A DNA stretch of 64,000 nt from Pseudomonas putida (lineage in GTDB: Bacteria > Pseudomonadota > Gammaproteobacteria > Pseudomonadales > Pseudomonadaceae), in contig CP163498.1 in the NCBI GenBank assembly GCA_041071465.1, forward strand, positions 3,800,001 through 3,864,000, written 5' to 3'. The stretch's first letter is position 1. Each line of letters opens with the position of its first letter. Positions 1-9,195 of the stretch are shown one piece after another. The position numbers and the translations under genes were made by a program. The notes below the pieces were generated by a model. It ran no database searches and had not been told where the DNA came from. It saw nothing but the letters and a program-made list of their open reading frames with translations.

Positions 1-744
1 GTTGTTCGAAACCATCGCCGTGCGTGGCGGTCGGCCCAGCTTGCTGGACGGTCATCTCGCACGCCTGGCGCTGGGGTGTCAGCGCCTGGCGATCGGCGCC
101 GACCTGGCGCTGGTGCGCGACGAACTGCTGCGTTACGCCAGCCAGCTCGGTGAAGGCGTCGCCAAACTCATTCTTACGCGTGGCGACAGCCAGCGTGGCT
201 ATGCGCCGGTTGCGGGTGCCGCGCCGCGGCGCATCCTGCAAGGCAGCCCATTACCCAGCTATCCTGTCGAGCATGCCGAACACGGCGTGCGTTTGTTCCC
301 TTGCCAGACACGCCTTGGGGAACAACCCTTGCTGGCCGGCCTCAAACACCTCAATCGCCTTGAGCAGGTACTGGCCCGTGCCGAGTGGCAGGACAGTGAA
401 CATGCCGAAGGGTTGATGCGTGACGGGCAGGGCAGGGTGATCGAAGGGGTGTACAGCAATCTGTTCCTTGTACGTGATGGCGTGCTGCTCACCGCCGACC
501 TTGGCCGTTGTGGTGTGGCTGGGGTGATGCGTGGCGCGTTGCTGCTGAGCAGGCCCAACTGCTGGGTATTGTGGTGCAGGTCTGCGACCTGCCCTACGAT
601 GCGCTGGAGCAGGCTGATGAAGTATTTGTTTGCAACAGCGTCTACGGTGTCTGGCCCGTACGTGGCGTAGCCGCGCTAAACTGGTCGCCGGGCCCGCTCA
701 CCCGAACACTGCAGGCCGTTGCCCGTACGTTACTGGAAACCTGA
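1..744 (+). CDS. pabC: Aminodeoxychorismate lyase, 5' end outside window, one-base frameshift
   Basis: PLP enzyme that cleaves 4-amino-4-deoxychorismate to p-aminobenzoate and pyruvate for folate synthesis. The window opens inside the gene (LFETIAVRGGRP), so the N-terminus is missing. The fold-type IV aminotransferase pattern is visible, with the catalytic lysine region GLKHLNRLEQ and the motif EGVYSNLFLV. The reading frame changes near 541-548: the first frame runs into LLSRPNCW, while the family-like end (EQAQLLGIVVQVCD to the stop at 742-744) lies in another frame. Adding one G in the run CTG(G)CTGAG would restore it. The stop lies five bases before mltG, so the genes are probably cotranscribed. 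The break is most likely a sequence error, because other conserved genes here show the same kind of indel. Confidence 0.85.
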
Positions 745-748
745 ATTC

Positions 749-1951
749 GTGAGACGTAAATTCCTGCTGTTGCTGGAAATGGGTCTGATCCTCGCCGGCC
801 TGGCGCTAGGCTGGTCGGCCTGGAAGGTCAACTCGGTCCTGGAGCAGCCCTTGCACGTGACGCAGGAGCGCCTGCTCGACGTGCCCAATGGTACTACCCC
901 CAACCGCATGTTCTATCGCATGCAAACGGAAGGGTTGCTCGACGACGCCGTCTGGTTGCGCTTGTACTGGCGCTTCAACATGGCGGGTACCCCGCTGCAT
1001 ACCGGAGAGTATCGCCTTACCCCCGGCATGACCGTCGAGCAGCTGTTCGATGCCTGGCGCCGGGGCGACGTGGTGCAGTACAACCTGACCTTGGTCGAAG
1101 GCTGGACCTTCCGCCAGGTGCGCTCGGCCGTGGCCAAGCATGAAAAGATCAAACATACCCTGGAGGGCTTGTCGGACGCCGAGGTCATGGACAAGCTCGG
1201 CCATACCGGTGTGTTCCCCGAAGGCCGCTTCTTCCCGGACACCTACCGCTTCGTACGGGGCATGAGTGACGTCGAGTTGCTGCAGCAGGCCTACATGCGC
1301 CTGGATGAAGTGTTGGCCAAGGAGTGGGCCGAACGCACGACCGACCTGCCGTATCGCGACCCGTACCAGGCGTTGATCATGGCCTCCCTTGTGGAAAAGG
1401 AAACCGGAATTCCGCAGGAGCGCGGGCAGATTGCCGGCGTGTTCGTGAGGCGCATGCGCCTGGGCATGATGCTGCAGACCGACCCGACAGTGATCTACGG
1501 CATGGGTGAACGCTACAACGGCAAGATCACCCGCGCCGACCTGCGCGAGCCTACGCCCTACAACACCTACACCATGACAGGCCTGCCGCCGACCCCGATC
1601 GCCATGGTTGGCCGCGAGGCTATTCACGCGGCACTGAACCCGTCCGATGGCACCAGCCTGTACTTCGTCGCTCGTGGCGATGGCAGCCATGTGTTCTCCG
1701 ATGACCTCGATGATCATAACTCGGCGGTGCGCGAGTTCCAGCTCAAGCGCCGGGCGGACTACCGTTCCAGCCCCGCGCCGCAGCAAGACACCAAGCCAGG
1801 CGTGGATGACGCCGACGACGCGCAGCAGCCTGAGCCGCCAGCGGCGGACGAGCCGGCCGCGCAGCCAGCGCCCGATGAACCGCCCGTGCAGGATGCCCCT
1901 GCCGGCGGTGCGCAAGCGGCCGAACGGCCAACGCCTGACGAACAACATTGA
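749..1951 (+). CDS. mltG: Endolytic murein transglycosylase MltG (YceG-like)
   Basis: Inner-membrane lytic transglycosylase that cuts nascent peptidoglycan glycan strands and is thought to set strand length. About 400 residues with a GTG start at 749, chosen because it follows the pabC stop directly and puts the single membrane helix (about residues 7-24, LLLEMGLILAGLALGW) at the N-terminus. The YceG domain fills residues 60-335 and includes the catalytic region ASLVEKETGIPQERGQIAGV and the motif MLQTDPTVIYG. The last 60 or so residues form a low-complexity tail rich in Pro, Ala, Glu and Asp, probably unstructured. It was formerly often annotated as an aminodeoxychorismate lyase because it neighbours pabC; the sequence supports MltG. 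Confidence 0.93.
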   Translation: MRRKFLLLLEMGLILAGLALGWSAWKVNSVLEQPLHVTQERLLDVPNGTTPNRMFYRMQTEGLLDDAVWLRLYWRFNMAGTPLHTGEYRLTPGMTVEQLFDAWRRGDVVQYNLTLVEGWTFRQVRSAVAKHEKIKHTLEGLSDAEVMDKLGHTGVFPEGRFFPDTYRFVRGMSDVELLQQAYMRLDEVLAKEWAERTTDLPYRDPYQALIMASLVEKETGIPQERGQIAGVFVRRMRLGMMLQTDPTVIYGMGERYNGKITRADLREPTPYNTYTMTGLPPTPIAMVGREAIHAALNPSDGTSLYFVARGDGSHVFSDDLDDHNSAVREFQLKRRADYRSSPAPQQDTKPGVDDADDAQQPEPPAADEPAAQPAPDEPPVQDAPAGGAQAAERPTPDEQH

Positions 1952-3572
<1,621 letters not shown>

Positions 3573-3602
3573 TATCCCATTTTTCATGTGTGCTGTTATC
3601 CC

Positions 3603-4385
3603 ATGCTTGTAGATTCCCATTGCCACCTCGACCGTCTTGACCTCAGCGCCCACCAGGGCTCGCTCGATGCTGCCCTGCAGGCGGCGCGTGAGCGCGGGGT
3701 CGGGCATTTCCTGTGCATTGGCGTGAGTGCCGAGAATGCTGGCGCGGTGAAGGCGCTTAGCGAGCAGTACGCTGACGTCGACTGCTCGGTGGGTGTGCAC
3801 CCGCTGGACTTGGCTCCAGGCGAAACCCCGGCGCTGGAATGGCTGTTGCGCGAACTGGCCCACCCGCATGCAGTGGCGATTGGCGAAACCGGGCTGGATT
3901 ACCACTACGAGCCGGAGGCTGCCGAGCTGCAGCAGGCCTCGTTCCGCTTGCACCTGGAGGCCTCGCGGCAGACCGGCAAACCGGTGATCGTGCATACGCG
4001 GGCGGCCCGTGCCGATACCTTGGCGCTGTTGCGCGAGGCCAGCTTGCCGCAGGCTGGCGTGCTGCACTGCTTTACCGAGGACTGGGACATGGCCAAGGCC
4101 GCACTGGACCTGGGGTATTACATTTCGCTGTCTGGCATTGTGACCTTCCGCAATGCTGATGCCCTGCGTGAGGTGGCGCGGCAGGTGCCGGTTGATCGGT
4201 TGCTGGTGGAGACCGATTCGCCTTATCTGGCTCCGATTCCGTATCGCGGCAAGCCGAACTTGCCGCAGTATGTGCGGGAAGTGGCGGAGTATGTGGCTTC
4301 GTTGCGCGGGGCCAGTTATGAGCAACTGGCCGAGCAGACCACCGCCAACTTCAAGCGGTTGTTCCCGTTGGCGCGGGTGGCCTGA
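3603..4385 (+). CDS. tatD: TatD-family metal-dependent hydrolase
   Basis: TIM-barrel metallohydrolase of the TatD/YcfH DNase family. Relatives have 3'-5' exonuclease activity, but the cellular role is not settled. 260 residues. The metal ligands expected in the family are visible: DSHCHLD at residues 4-10, GETGLDYHYE near residue 95, VIVHTRAA near 130, HCFTED near 155, and ETDSPYLAP near 205. The ATG at 3603 is preferred over an upstream in-frame ATG because the protein then begins MLVDSHCHLD as relatives do. A region of repeats follows. Confidence 0.93.
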   Translation: MLVDSHCHLDRLDLSAHQGSLDAALQAARERGVGHFLCIGVSAENAGAVKALSEQYADVDCSVGVHPLDLAPGETPALEWLLRELAHPHAVAIGETGLDYHYEPEAAELQQASFRLHLEASRQTGKPVIVHTRAARADTLALLREASLPQAGVLHCFTEDWDMAKAALDLGYYISLSGIVTFRNADALREVARQVPVDRLLVETDSPYLAPIPYRGKPNLPQYVREVAEYVASLRGASYEQLAEQTTANFKRLFPLARVA

Positions 4386-4401
4386 TAGAGCACGAGCCTG
4401 A

Positions 4402-4431
4402 TTGCTCTTGCTCTTGCTCTTGCTCTTGCTC
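4402..4431. repeat. Tandem repeat TTGCTC, five copies
   Basis: Five perfect copies of the six-base unit TTGCTC and a partial sixth lie just after tatD. They sit outside the left arm of the large inverted repeat that follows. Simple repeats of this kind can change copy number by slippage. Confidence 0.9.
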
Positions 4432-4481
4432 TTGCTTCGGCTTTTGCTTCTAAGCGCGCGGTAGTTCAGGCGACGCAGATT

Positions 4482-5100
4482 GCGACTTCAGGAGGCCGAG
4501 CGCAGGGCTTGCGGAGGGAGGTGACGGGCATGGATGCCCGTCAAGCGCTGGGCCCCAGGATGGGGCCTGCAGCGCGGTCCTCCCGGGAGCAAGCCCGGAG
4601 CGAGGGGACCCCGAAGCGTAGCGTAGGGGCCGGATGATGGGAGCGGACGGTTTTTGGTTCCTTTTTGCCACGACAAAAAGGGACCCACCGTAAGGGCGGA
4701 AAGGTGACTGTGCGCCACCCGCGCGAATGAATGTTTACTCGGTGTGAAGGCCCATATCCAAAAAGCAAAAAGCAAAAAGCAAAAAGCAAAAAGCAAAAAG
4801 CAAAAAGCAAAAAGCAGAATTTGTCTGTTTTGACTCAGCGAACAGTCCGTTTGCGATGGCGACGCTGACTCACCTTTTCGCCCTTACGGCGAGTCACTTT
4901 TTGTCAAACGCGACAAAAAGTAACCAAAAAACGCTGCGCTCCCATCATCCGGCCCCTGCGCTGCGCTCCGGGGTTCCCTCACTCCGGCCTTGCTCCCGGG
5001 AGGACCGCGCTGCAGGCCCCATCCTGGGGCCCAGCGCTTGACGGGCATCCATGCCCGTCACCTCCCTCCGCAAGGCCTGCGCTCGGCCTCCTGAAGTCGC
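4482..5100. repeat. Large inverted repeat, two arms of about 240 bp around a central spacer
   Basis: The left arm (about 4482-4721) and the right arm (about 4857-5100) are imperfect reverse complements. Matching landmarks are GCGACTTCAGGAGGC with GCCTCCTGAAGTCGC at the outer ends, GGGCATGGATGCCCGTCA with its complement, and TCCTCCCGGGAGCAAG with its complement. The spacer holds a seven-base tandem repeat. I see no credible gene: the open frames here are mirror copies of each other. It resembles long palindromic intergenic repeats of Pseudomonas genomes. Whether it is a non-autonomous mobile element cannot be told from one copy. Confidence 0.85.
4760..4815. repeat. Tandem repeat AAAAAGC, eight copies
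   Basis: Eight perfect copies of the seven-base unit AAAAAGC at the centre of the large inverted repeat. It is a likely variable-number locus. Confidence 0.95.
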
Positions 5101-5102
5101 GA

Positions 5103-5126
5103 AGATCAAGATCAAGATCAAGATCA
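5103..5126. repeat. Tandem repeat AGATCA, four copies
   Basis: Four perfect copies of AGATCA directly outside the right arm of the large inverted repeat, mirroring in position the TTGCTC repeat on the left but with a different unit. Confidence 0.9.
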
Positions 5127-5185
5127 AAAGCACAGTACAAATGTCGAGCGGGAGTGCGGGCCGCTTTGCGGCCCGTCGCGTAAGC

Positions 5186-5222
5186 AAAAAAAAACCCGGG
5201 TTCTGGGGGAGGAATCCGGGTT
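5186..5222 (-). terminator. Rho-independent terminator of the small RNA
   Basis: On the minus strand a seven-base stem AACCCGG/CCGGGTT with a loop of about 16 bases is followed by nine T residues. Confidence 0.85.
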
Positions 5223-5305
5223 AAGACCATTAGGAGTAAAACAAAGGTACGCGGTCCCTGAGCACCTTTATCGGCGCGCCACTTGGGGGGATGCGCCGCG
5301 CCAAC
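5186..5305 (-). ncRNA. rgsA: Probable RgsA (P16) small RNA
   Basis: A minus-strand transcript unit with a promoter-like element, no open frame and a strong terminator. The -10-like element CAATACT (5312-5318 on the minus strand) resembles the RpoS-type CTATACT. Starting about seven bases downstream gives an RNA of about 120 nt that ends at the T run 5194-5186. In P. aeruginosa the RpoS- and GacA-dependent small RNA RgsA lies between tatD (PA2959) and PA2958, near the TetR gene PA2957; the context here matches that. Identity is inferred from location, size and structure; I could not align it. Confidence 0.7.
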
Positions 5306-5505
5306 ACTTCAAGTATTGGTCAGGTTTGGCGCAGTGCCAGTGCATATTGGTCGTTTTTTAAACAGATTTGGAATACGCCGCCGTTCCGTTCCTCCCGCAT
5401 CGCATGGCCGTATGCATCGTGAAACACTGCCATGCTTGGATGATCCGTGCAATTTCCCGCAAGTTAGGCATAATAAACCGCTTCGATTGTCATCCAGTCC
5501 TTCCC

Positions 5506-6141
5506 ATGCAGAAAGAACCTCGTAAGGTCCGTGAGTTTCGCCGTCGCGAACAGGAAATCCTCGACACCGCGCTCAAGCTGTTTCTCGAACAGGGCGAAGA
5601 CAGCGTCACCGTCGAGATGATCGCCGACGCCGTGGGCATCGGCAAAGGCACGATCTACAAGCACTTCAAGTCCAAGGCGGAAATCTACCTGCGCCTGATG
5701 CTCGACTACGAGCGCGACCTGAACGCGCTGTTGCACTCGGCCGACGTCGACCGTGACAAGGAAGCCCTGTCGCGCGCCTACTTCGAGTTCCGCATGCGCG
5801 ATCCGCAACGATACCGGCTGTTCGATCGCCTTGAAGAAAAGGTGGTCAAGGGCAACCAGGTGCCAGAAATGGTCGAGCAGTTGCACAGCATCCGCGCTTC
5901 CAACTTCGATCGCCTGACCCAACTGATCAAGGGTCGTATCAGCGAAGGTAAACTCGAAGACGTGCCGCCGTACTTCCATTACTGCGCCGCCTGGGCGCTG
6001 GTGCATGGCGCCGTGGCGCTGTACCACTCGCCGTTCTGGAGCAATGTATTGGAAGACCAGGAAGGCTTCTTCCAGTTTCTGATGGACATTGGCGTGCGTA
6101 TGGGCAACAAGCGTAAGCGCGACCCGGAACCAACCAACTGA
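5506..6141 (+). CDS. TetR-family transcriptional regulator
   Basis: 211 residues from the ATG at 5506 (MQKEPRKVREFRRREQ). The N-terminal helix-turn-helix runs about residues 14-60 and shows the classic TetR core VEMIADAVGIGKGTIYKHFKSKAEIY. The remaining helical domain should bind a ligand, which is unknown. It lies beside the small RNA and tatD as a TetR gene does in P. aeruginosa (PA2957), so it is a conserved core regulator. The frame extends upstream to 5368 without family-like sequence and was not used. Confidence 0.88.
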   Translation: MQKEPRKVREFRRREQEILDTALKLFLEQGEDSVTVEMIADAVGIGKGTIYKHFKSKAEIYLRLMLDYERDLNALLHSADVDRDKEALSRAYFEFRMRDPQRYRLFDRLEEKVVKGNQVPEMVEQLHSIRASNFDRLTQLIKGRISEGKLEDVPPYFHYCAAWALVHGAVALYHSPFWSNVLEDQEGFFQFLMDIGVRMGNKRKRDPEPTN

Positions 6142-6251
6142 AGCGCTTCGTCACTTCCCGCTGAAGTCGGTAGGGTGCGGTGGGGGCTTGCAAAAACCTG
6201 ATTTATGAGTTAGGTTTCGCCTGCCCCTCATCATCCATGCCGGAGTCATTC

Positions 6252-7220
6252 ATGATTGTCGATCGTCAAGGCAGGCGCTTTCGCAACCTGCGTGTCAGCC
6301 TGACGGCTGCCTGCAATTACGCCTGCACTTACTGCGTACCCGACGGTAAGCGCCTGGTGGCGGCGCAGGACGAACTCTCAGCAGACTCCCTGGCCCGTGG
6401 CGTGGCCTACCTGATCGAAGCTGCCGGCGTCGAGCGCCTGCGCATCACCGGCGGTGAACCGCTGATCAGCCCGCGCCTGGACGCCTTTCTGGCTGGCGTG
6501 GCCAAACTTGATCTCGACGATATCTCGCTGACTACCAATGGCCAGCTGCTGGAGCGCAAATTGCCGCAGTTGCAGGCGGCCGGTATTCGTCGCCTGAATG
6601 TTTCCCTCGACACCCTCGACCCGCAAGCCTTCCGCCGTATCGCCCGAGGCGGCGACTTGGCCTGCGTGCTGGCGGGTATGCAGCAAGCCAGTACCCTGGG
6701 CATGCAGGTGAAAGTGAACATGGTGCCGATGCGTGGGCAGAACCTCGACCAGGTGCTGCCGCTGCTGGAATACTGTCTTGAGCGCGGCTTCGAGTTGCGC
6801 TTCATCGAACTGATGCGCATGGGCCATCTGGCCCGTGATCACAATGCTTTCCTGCAGCAGTTCGTCGGCCTCGACCAGCTGCTCACGCTGATTGGCGGCA
6901 AGCATACCTATGCCCAGGTCGACGCGCCCTTGGATGCCACTGCCTTGCGTTATCAAATCCCCGGCAAGGGCTACTTCGGTGTTATCGCCAACGAGACTGT
7001 GCCGTTTTGCCGTACCTGCTCACGGTTGCGCCTGTCTTCAACGGGCTGGTTGCATGGCTGTCTGTCGTCAGGCAACCGCCACTTCGTCGGTGACCTGCTG
7101 GAAAAGCCACGCCATCAGGCGCTGCCAGCCCTGCAACGGTTGTTGGTCAAGGCGTTGGCAGACAAGCAGGAGCTGGCGTTTTCCGGGGGCGTTACGGTGA
7201 TGAAGGTGATCGGTGGCTGA
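6252..7220 (+). CDS. moaA: GTP 3',8-cyclase, MoaA-type radical SAM enzyme
   Basis: First step of molybdenum cofactor synthesis, converting GTP to the 3',8-cyclo nucleotide. 322 residues. The radical-SAM cluster motif CNYACTYC sits at residues 20-27 and the SAM motif GGEP follows. The C-terminal second cluster is complete, C-x2-C-x13-C (CRTCSRLRLSS..GC), and the protein ends in the Gly-Gly pair that MoaA needs. The ATG at 6252 has an upstream GGAG and gives the usual N-terminus MIVDRQGRRF. No other moa gene is adjacent, so this may be a second, solitary copy. I see no molybdenum-cofactor riboswitch upstream. Confidence 0.88.
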   Translation: MIVDRQGRRFRNLRVSLTAACNYACTYCVPDGKRLVAAQDELSADSLARGVAYLIEAAGVERLRITGGEPLISPRLDAFLAGVAKLDLDDISLTTNGQLLERKLPQLQAAGIRRLNVSLDTLDPQAFRRIARGGDLACVLAGMQQASTLGMQVKVNMVPMRGQNLDQVLPLLEYCLERGFELRFIELMRMGHLARDHNAFLQQFVGLDQLLTLIGGKHTYAQVDAPLDATALRYQIPGKGYFGVIANETVPFCRTCSRLRLSSTGWLHGCLSSGNRHFVGDLLEKPRHQALPALQRLLVKALADKQELAFSGGVTVMKVIGG

Positions 7221-7286
7221 AGCTGGCGCAAAAGCTGCATCCGCCGGCTATTCGCCGGTTTTTCGTCGCCGGCCACTGGAGGAAAG

Positions 7287-7892
7287 ATGCGTAGCCTGGT
7301 CTTGCTGCTGGCGCTGATGGCGCTGGGCGGCTGCATGAATGTCAGTGATATGGGCGAGGGCGTTCGCTATCACATGAGCGATGCCGGTCTGCTGGATCAC
7401 AGTGAAACCCGCCGCACCTTGTCGATCCGCCTGCAACCGGACTCGTTCATTTTCATCGGCCAGGGTGCATTCGTGCCGCCGGGCAAGGGGCCAGTGCCAC
7501 GGCAGAACGCAGTGGCAGAGCAAGCCTTCAAGAGCTTCGTCGAGTATTTCCCGCTGGTACGCCGCGCCCAGGGCCCGTTGGGCCTGGAGGAGGCCATTGC
7601 CCAGGCGCGCTCGGTAGGCGCCGATTACGTGTTGTATACGCGTTTCGCGCGCACCGACGACCGCATCGGCAATGGTGACGAGTGGTACGACGAACAGGCC
7701 GTCGACCGCGTGGGTTGGGACAGTGGCGTGGTGCAGATGATGCTGATCGAAACCAATACCCGCTACCTGATCGACACCGCCCGCATCAAGAGTCGTGGCG
7801 GTTTGTTGACGTTCCACGACAATACCCCGGAGGATTTGCTTGGTGCGCCGATGCGCGAGTACGCTCGTAGCCTTCTGGGCATGAGTGAATGA
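7287..7892 (+). CDS. DUF4823-type lipoprotein
   Basis: 201 residues with a lipoprotein signal: hydrophobic stretch [13 protein letters not shown] followed by the lipobox Cys at residue 16 (ALGGC). The mature part has no catalytic motif I recognise. Its repeated alternation of strands and the block [16 protein letters not shown] fit the DUF4823 family of Pseudomonas lipoproteins. A strong GGAGGAAAG precedes the ATG. The next gene starts ten bases after the stop, so the two are probably one operon. Function unknown. Confidence 0.8.
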   Translation: MRSLVLLLALMALGGCMNVSDMGEGVRYHMSDAGLLDHSETRRTLSIRLQPDSFIFIGQGAFVPPGKGPVPRQNAVAEQAFKSFVEYFPLVRRAQGPLGLEEAIAQARSVGADYVLYTRFARTDDRIGNGDEWYDEQAVDRVGWDSGVVQMMLIETNTRYLIDTARIKSRGGLLTFHDNTPEDLLGAPMREYARSLLGMSE

Positions 7893-7902
7893 GGCAAGCG
7901 TG

Positions 7903-8463
7903 ATGAGCGATTCCGGCAAGGCCAATGACCTTCTGGCGCAGATCCCCAAGGCCAAGGGCCTGCCGCCGGTGCATCTGTGGAACCCGGACTTCTGCGGCGA
8001 CATCGACATGCGCATTGCCCGCGATGGCACCTGGTACTACCTGGGCACGCCGATCGGGCGCAAACCGATGGTGCGGCTGTTTTCTACCATCATTCGCCGC
8101 GATGGCGATGACTATTTCCTGATTACTCCGGTCGAGAAGGTTGGCATTCGCGTTGACGATGCCCCGTTCGTGGCTGTAGCGCTGGACGTGCAGGGCGAGG
8201 GCAAGCAGCAAGTGCTGCGCTTTACCAGCAATGTCGAGGACCAGGTCGAGGCCGGGCCGGACAATCCTCTGCGGGTGGTCATCGATCCGGTGACGCAGGA
8301 GCCGTCGCCGTATGTGCTGATGCGCAGCAACCTTGAGGCGTTGATACACCGCAATGTGTTCTACCAACTGGTGGAGCTGGCGGTGCCGCGTGAGATCGAG
8401 GGTGAGGAATGGCTTGGAGTATGGAGCCAGGGCGAGTTTTATCCGATTGGGCGCAGCAGCTGA
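7903..8463 (+). CDS. DUF1285 family protein
   Basis: 186-residue cytoplasmic protein without signal peptide or membrane segment. The family pattern is visible: [40 protein letters not shown] near the N-terminus, then [17 protein letters not shown]. Structures of DUF1285 members show a mixed alpha-beta fold, but no function is established. The ATG at 7903 is chosen for the GAGG upstream and for homology; an in-frame ATG at 7885 overlaps the lipoprotein gene. Confidence 0.85.
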   Translation: MSDSGKANDLLAQIPKAKGLPPVHLWNPDFCGDIDMRIARDGTWYYLGTPIGRKPMVRLFSTIIRRDGDDYFLITPVEKVGIRVDDAPFVAVALDVQGEGKQQVLRFTSNVEDQVEAGPDNPLRVVIDPVTQEPSPYVLMRSNLEALIHRNVFYQLVELAVPREIEGEEWLGVWSQGEFYPIGRSS

Positions 8464-8470
8464 ATGCTCT

Positions 8471-8505
8471 GTTGCCAGTGCCCGCGAAAGGCCGGCACTG
8501 GCAAC
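8471..8505. repeat. Palindromic hairpin after the DUF1285 gene
   Basis: An eleven-base perfect stem GTTGCCAGTGC/GCACTGGCAAC around CCGCGAAAGGCCG. There is no T run, so it is more like a REP-type hairpin than a classic terminator. Confidence 0.7.
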
Positions 8506-8598
8506 AATCGGCCTCCTGATTTTCCCCAGGATTGGCCATTTGTCTTCAGCCTGTCAGGGCCTAACCTGCTGGCAATTGCCATCCAGGAGAAGCCCAGC

Positions 8599-9000
8599 AT
8601 GAAACCCTCAACGCTCATCCTTTTCGCTCTGCTCGCCGCCCAAACCCCCGCCTGGGCCCACGGCGACGTTGCCGACCAGGTCACAGTCCTGCAGCAGCAA
8701 CAACCCTCGAATGCCCCCGGCAAAACCGCCGTCATGCTTACCGTCAGCTACGCACCCGGCGAAGCGTCCCCTGCGCATCAGCACCCAGGTGCAGTGATGG
8801 CCTACGTGCTGGAAGGTGCGGTGGTATCGAAGCTCAACAACGAGCAGGAAAAGACCTACAAGGCCGGCCAGTACTGGTACGAGGCGCCCGGCACCGTGCA
8901 TAGCGTGTCACGTAATGCCAGCAAGACCCAGCCTGCCAAGCTGCTGGTCTGGAGCCTGGTGGATGAGGGCAAGCCGGTGACCGAAGCGCCGGGCCAATAA
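8599..9000 (+). CDS. Periplasmic cupin-domain protein
   Basis: 133 residues with a cleavable signal peptide (MKPSTLILFALLAAQTPAWA, cut before HGD). The rest is a single cupin barrel. Metal-binding motif 1 reads HQHPGAVMAYVLEGAV and motif 2 contains GTVHSVSRN. AGGAG lies eight bases before the ATG. The frame is open back to 8464, but the signal peptide and ribosome site fix the start. Substrate unknown. A hairpin terminator follows directly. Confidence 0.82.
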   Translation: MKPSTLILFALLAAQTPAWAHGDVADQVTVLQQQQPSNAPGKTAVMLTVSYAPGEASPAHQHPGAVMAYVLEGAVVSKLNNEQEKTYKAGQYWYEAPGTVHSVSRNASKTQPAKLLVWSLVDEGKPVTEAPGQ

Positions 9001-9013
9001 ACCCGATGCAACG

Positions 9014-9050
9014 AAAAAGCCCCAGTTGCTTGCGCATCTGGGGGCTTTTT
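9014..9050. terminator. Bidirectional terminator after the cupin gene
   Basis: AAAAAGCCCCAG and CTGGGGGCTTTTT form a stem with A and T runs on both sides, so it can end transcription from the cupin gene and from tRNA-Asn. Confidence 0.88.
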
Positions 9051-9057
9051 CAGTGTT

Positions 9058-9133
9058 TGGCTCCGCGACCTGGACTCGAACCAGGGACCCAATGATTAAC
9101 AGTCATTTGCTCTACCGACTGAGCTATCGCGGA
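9058..9133 (-). tRNA. tRNA-Asn (GTT)
   Basis: On the minus strand a full cloverleaf: acceptor TCCGCGA/TCGCGGA, D-arm with AGCTCAGTCGGTAGAGC, anticodon loop CTGTTAA, T-loop GGTTCGAGTCC, discriminator G, and an encoded CCA. Confidence 0.97.
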
Positions 9134-9195
9134 ATCTGCGCGTATCTTACTGATTGCCCAGGGGAAGTCAAGCCACCCCTAGGCAAAACAATGAG

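Noticed and set aside
4541..5041. Several open frames inside the large inverted repeat
   Set aside because: They are translations of the two repeat arms and of the AAAAAGC repeat, and they mirror each other.
4402..5126. CRISPR array
   Set aside because: Repeat units are six or seven bases without spacers, and no cas gene is in view.
6142..6251. Molybdenum cofactor riboswitch before moaA
   Set aside because: The leader is only about 110 bases and shows no recognisable structured motif of that class.
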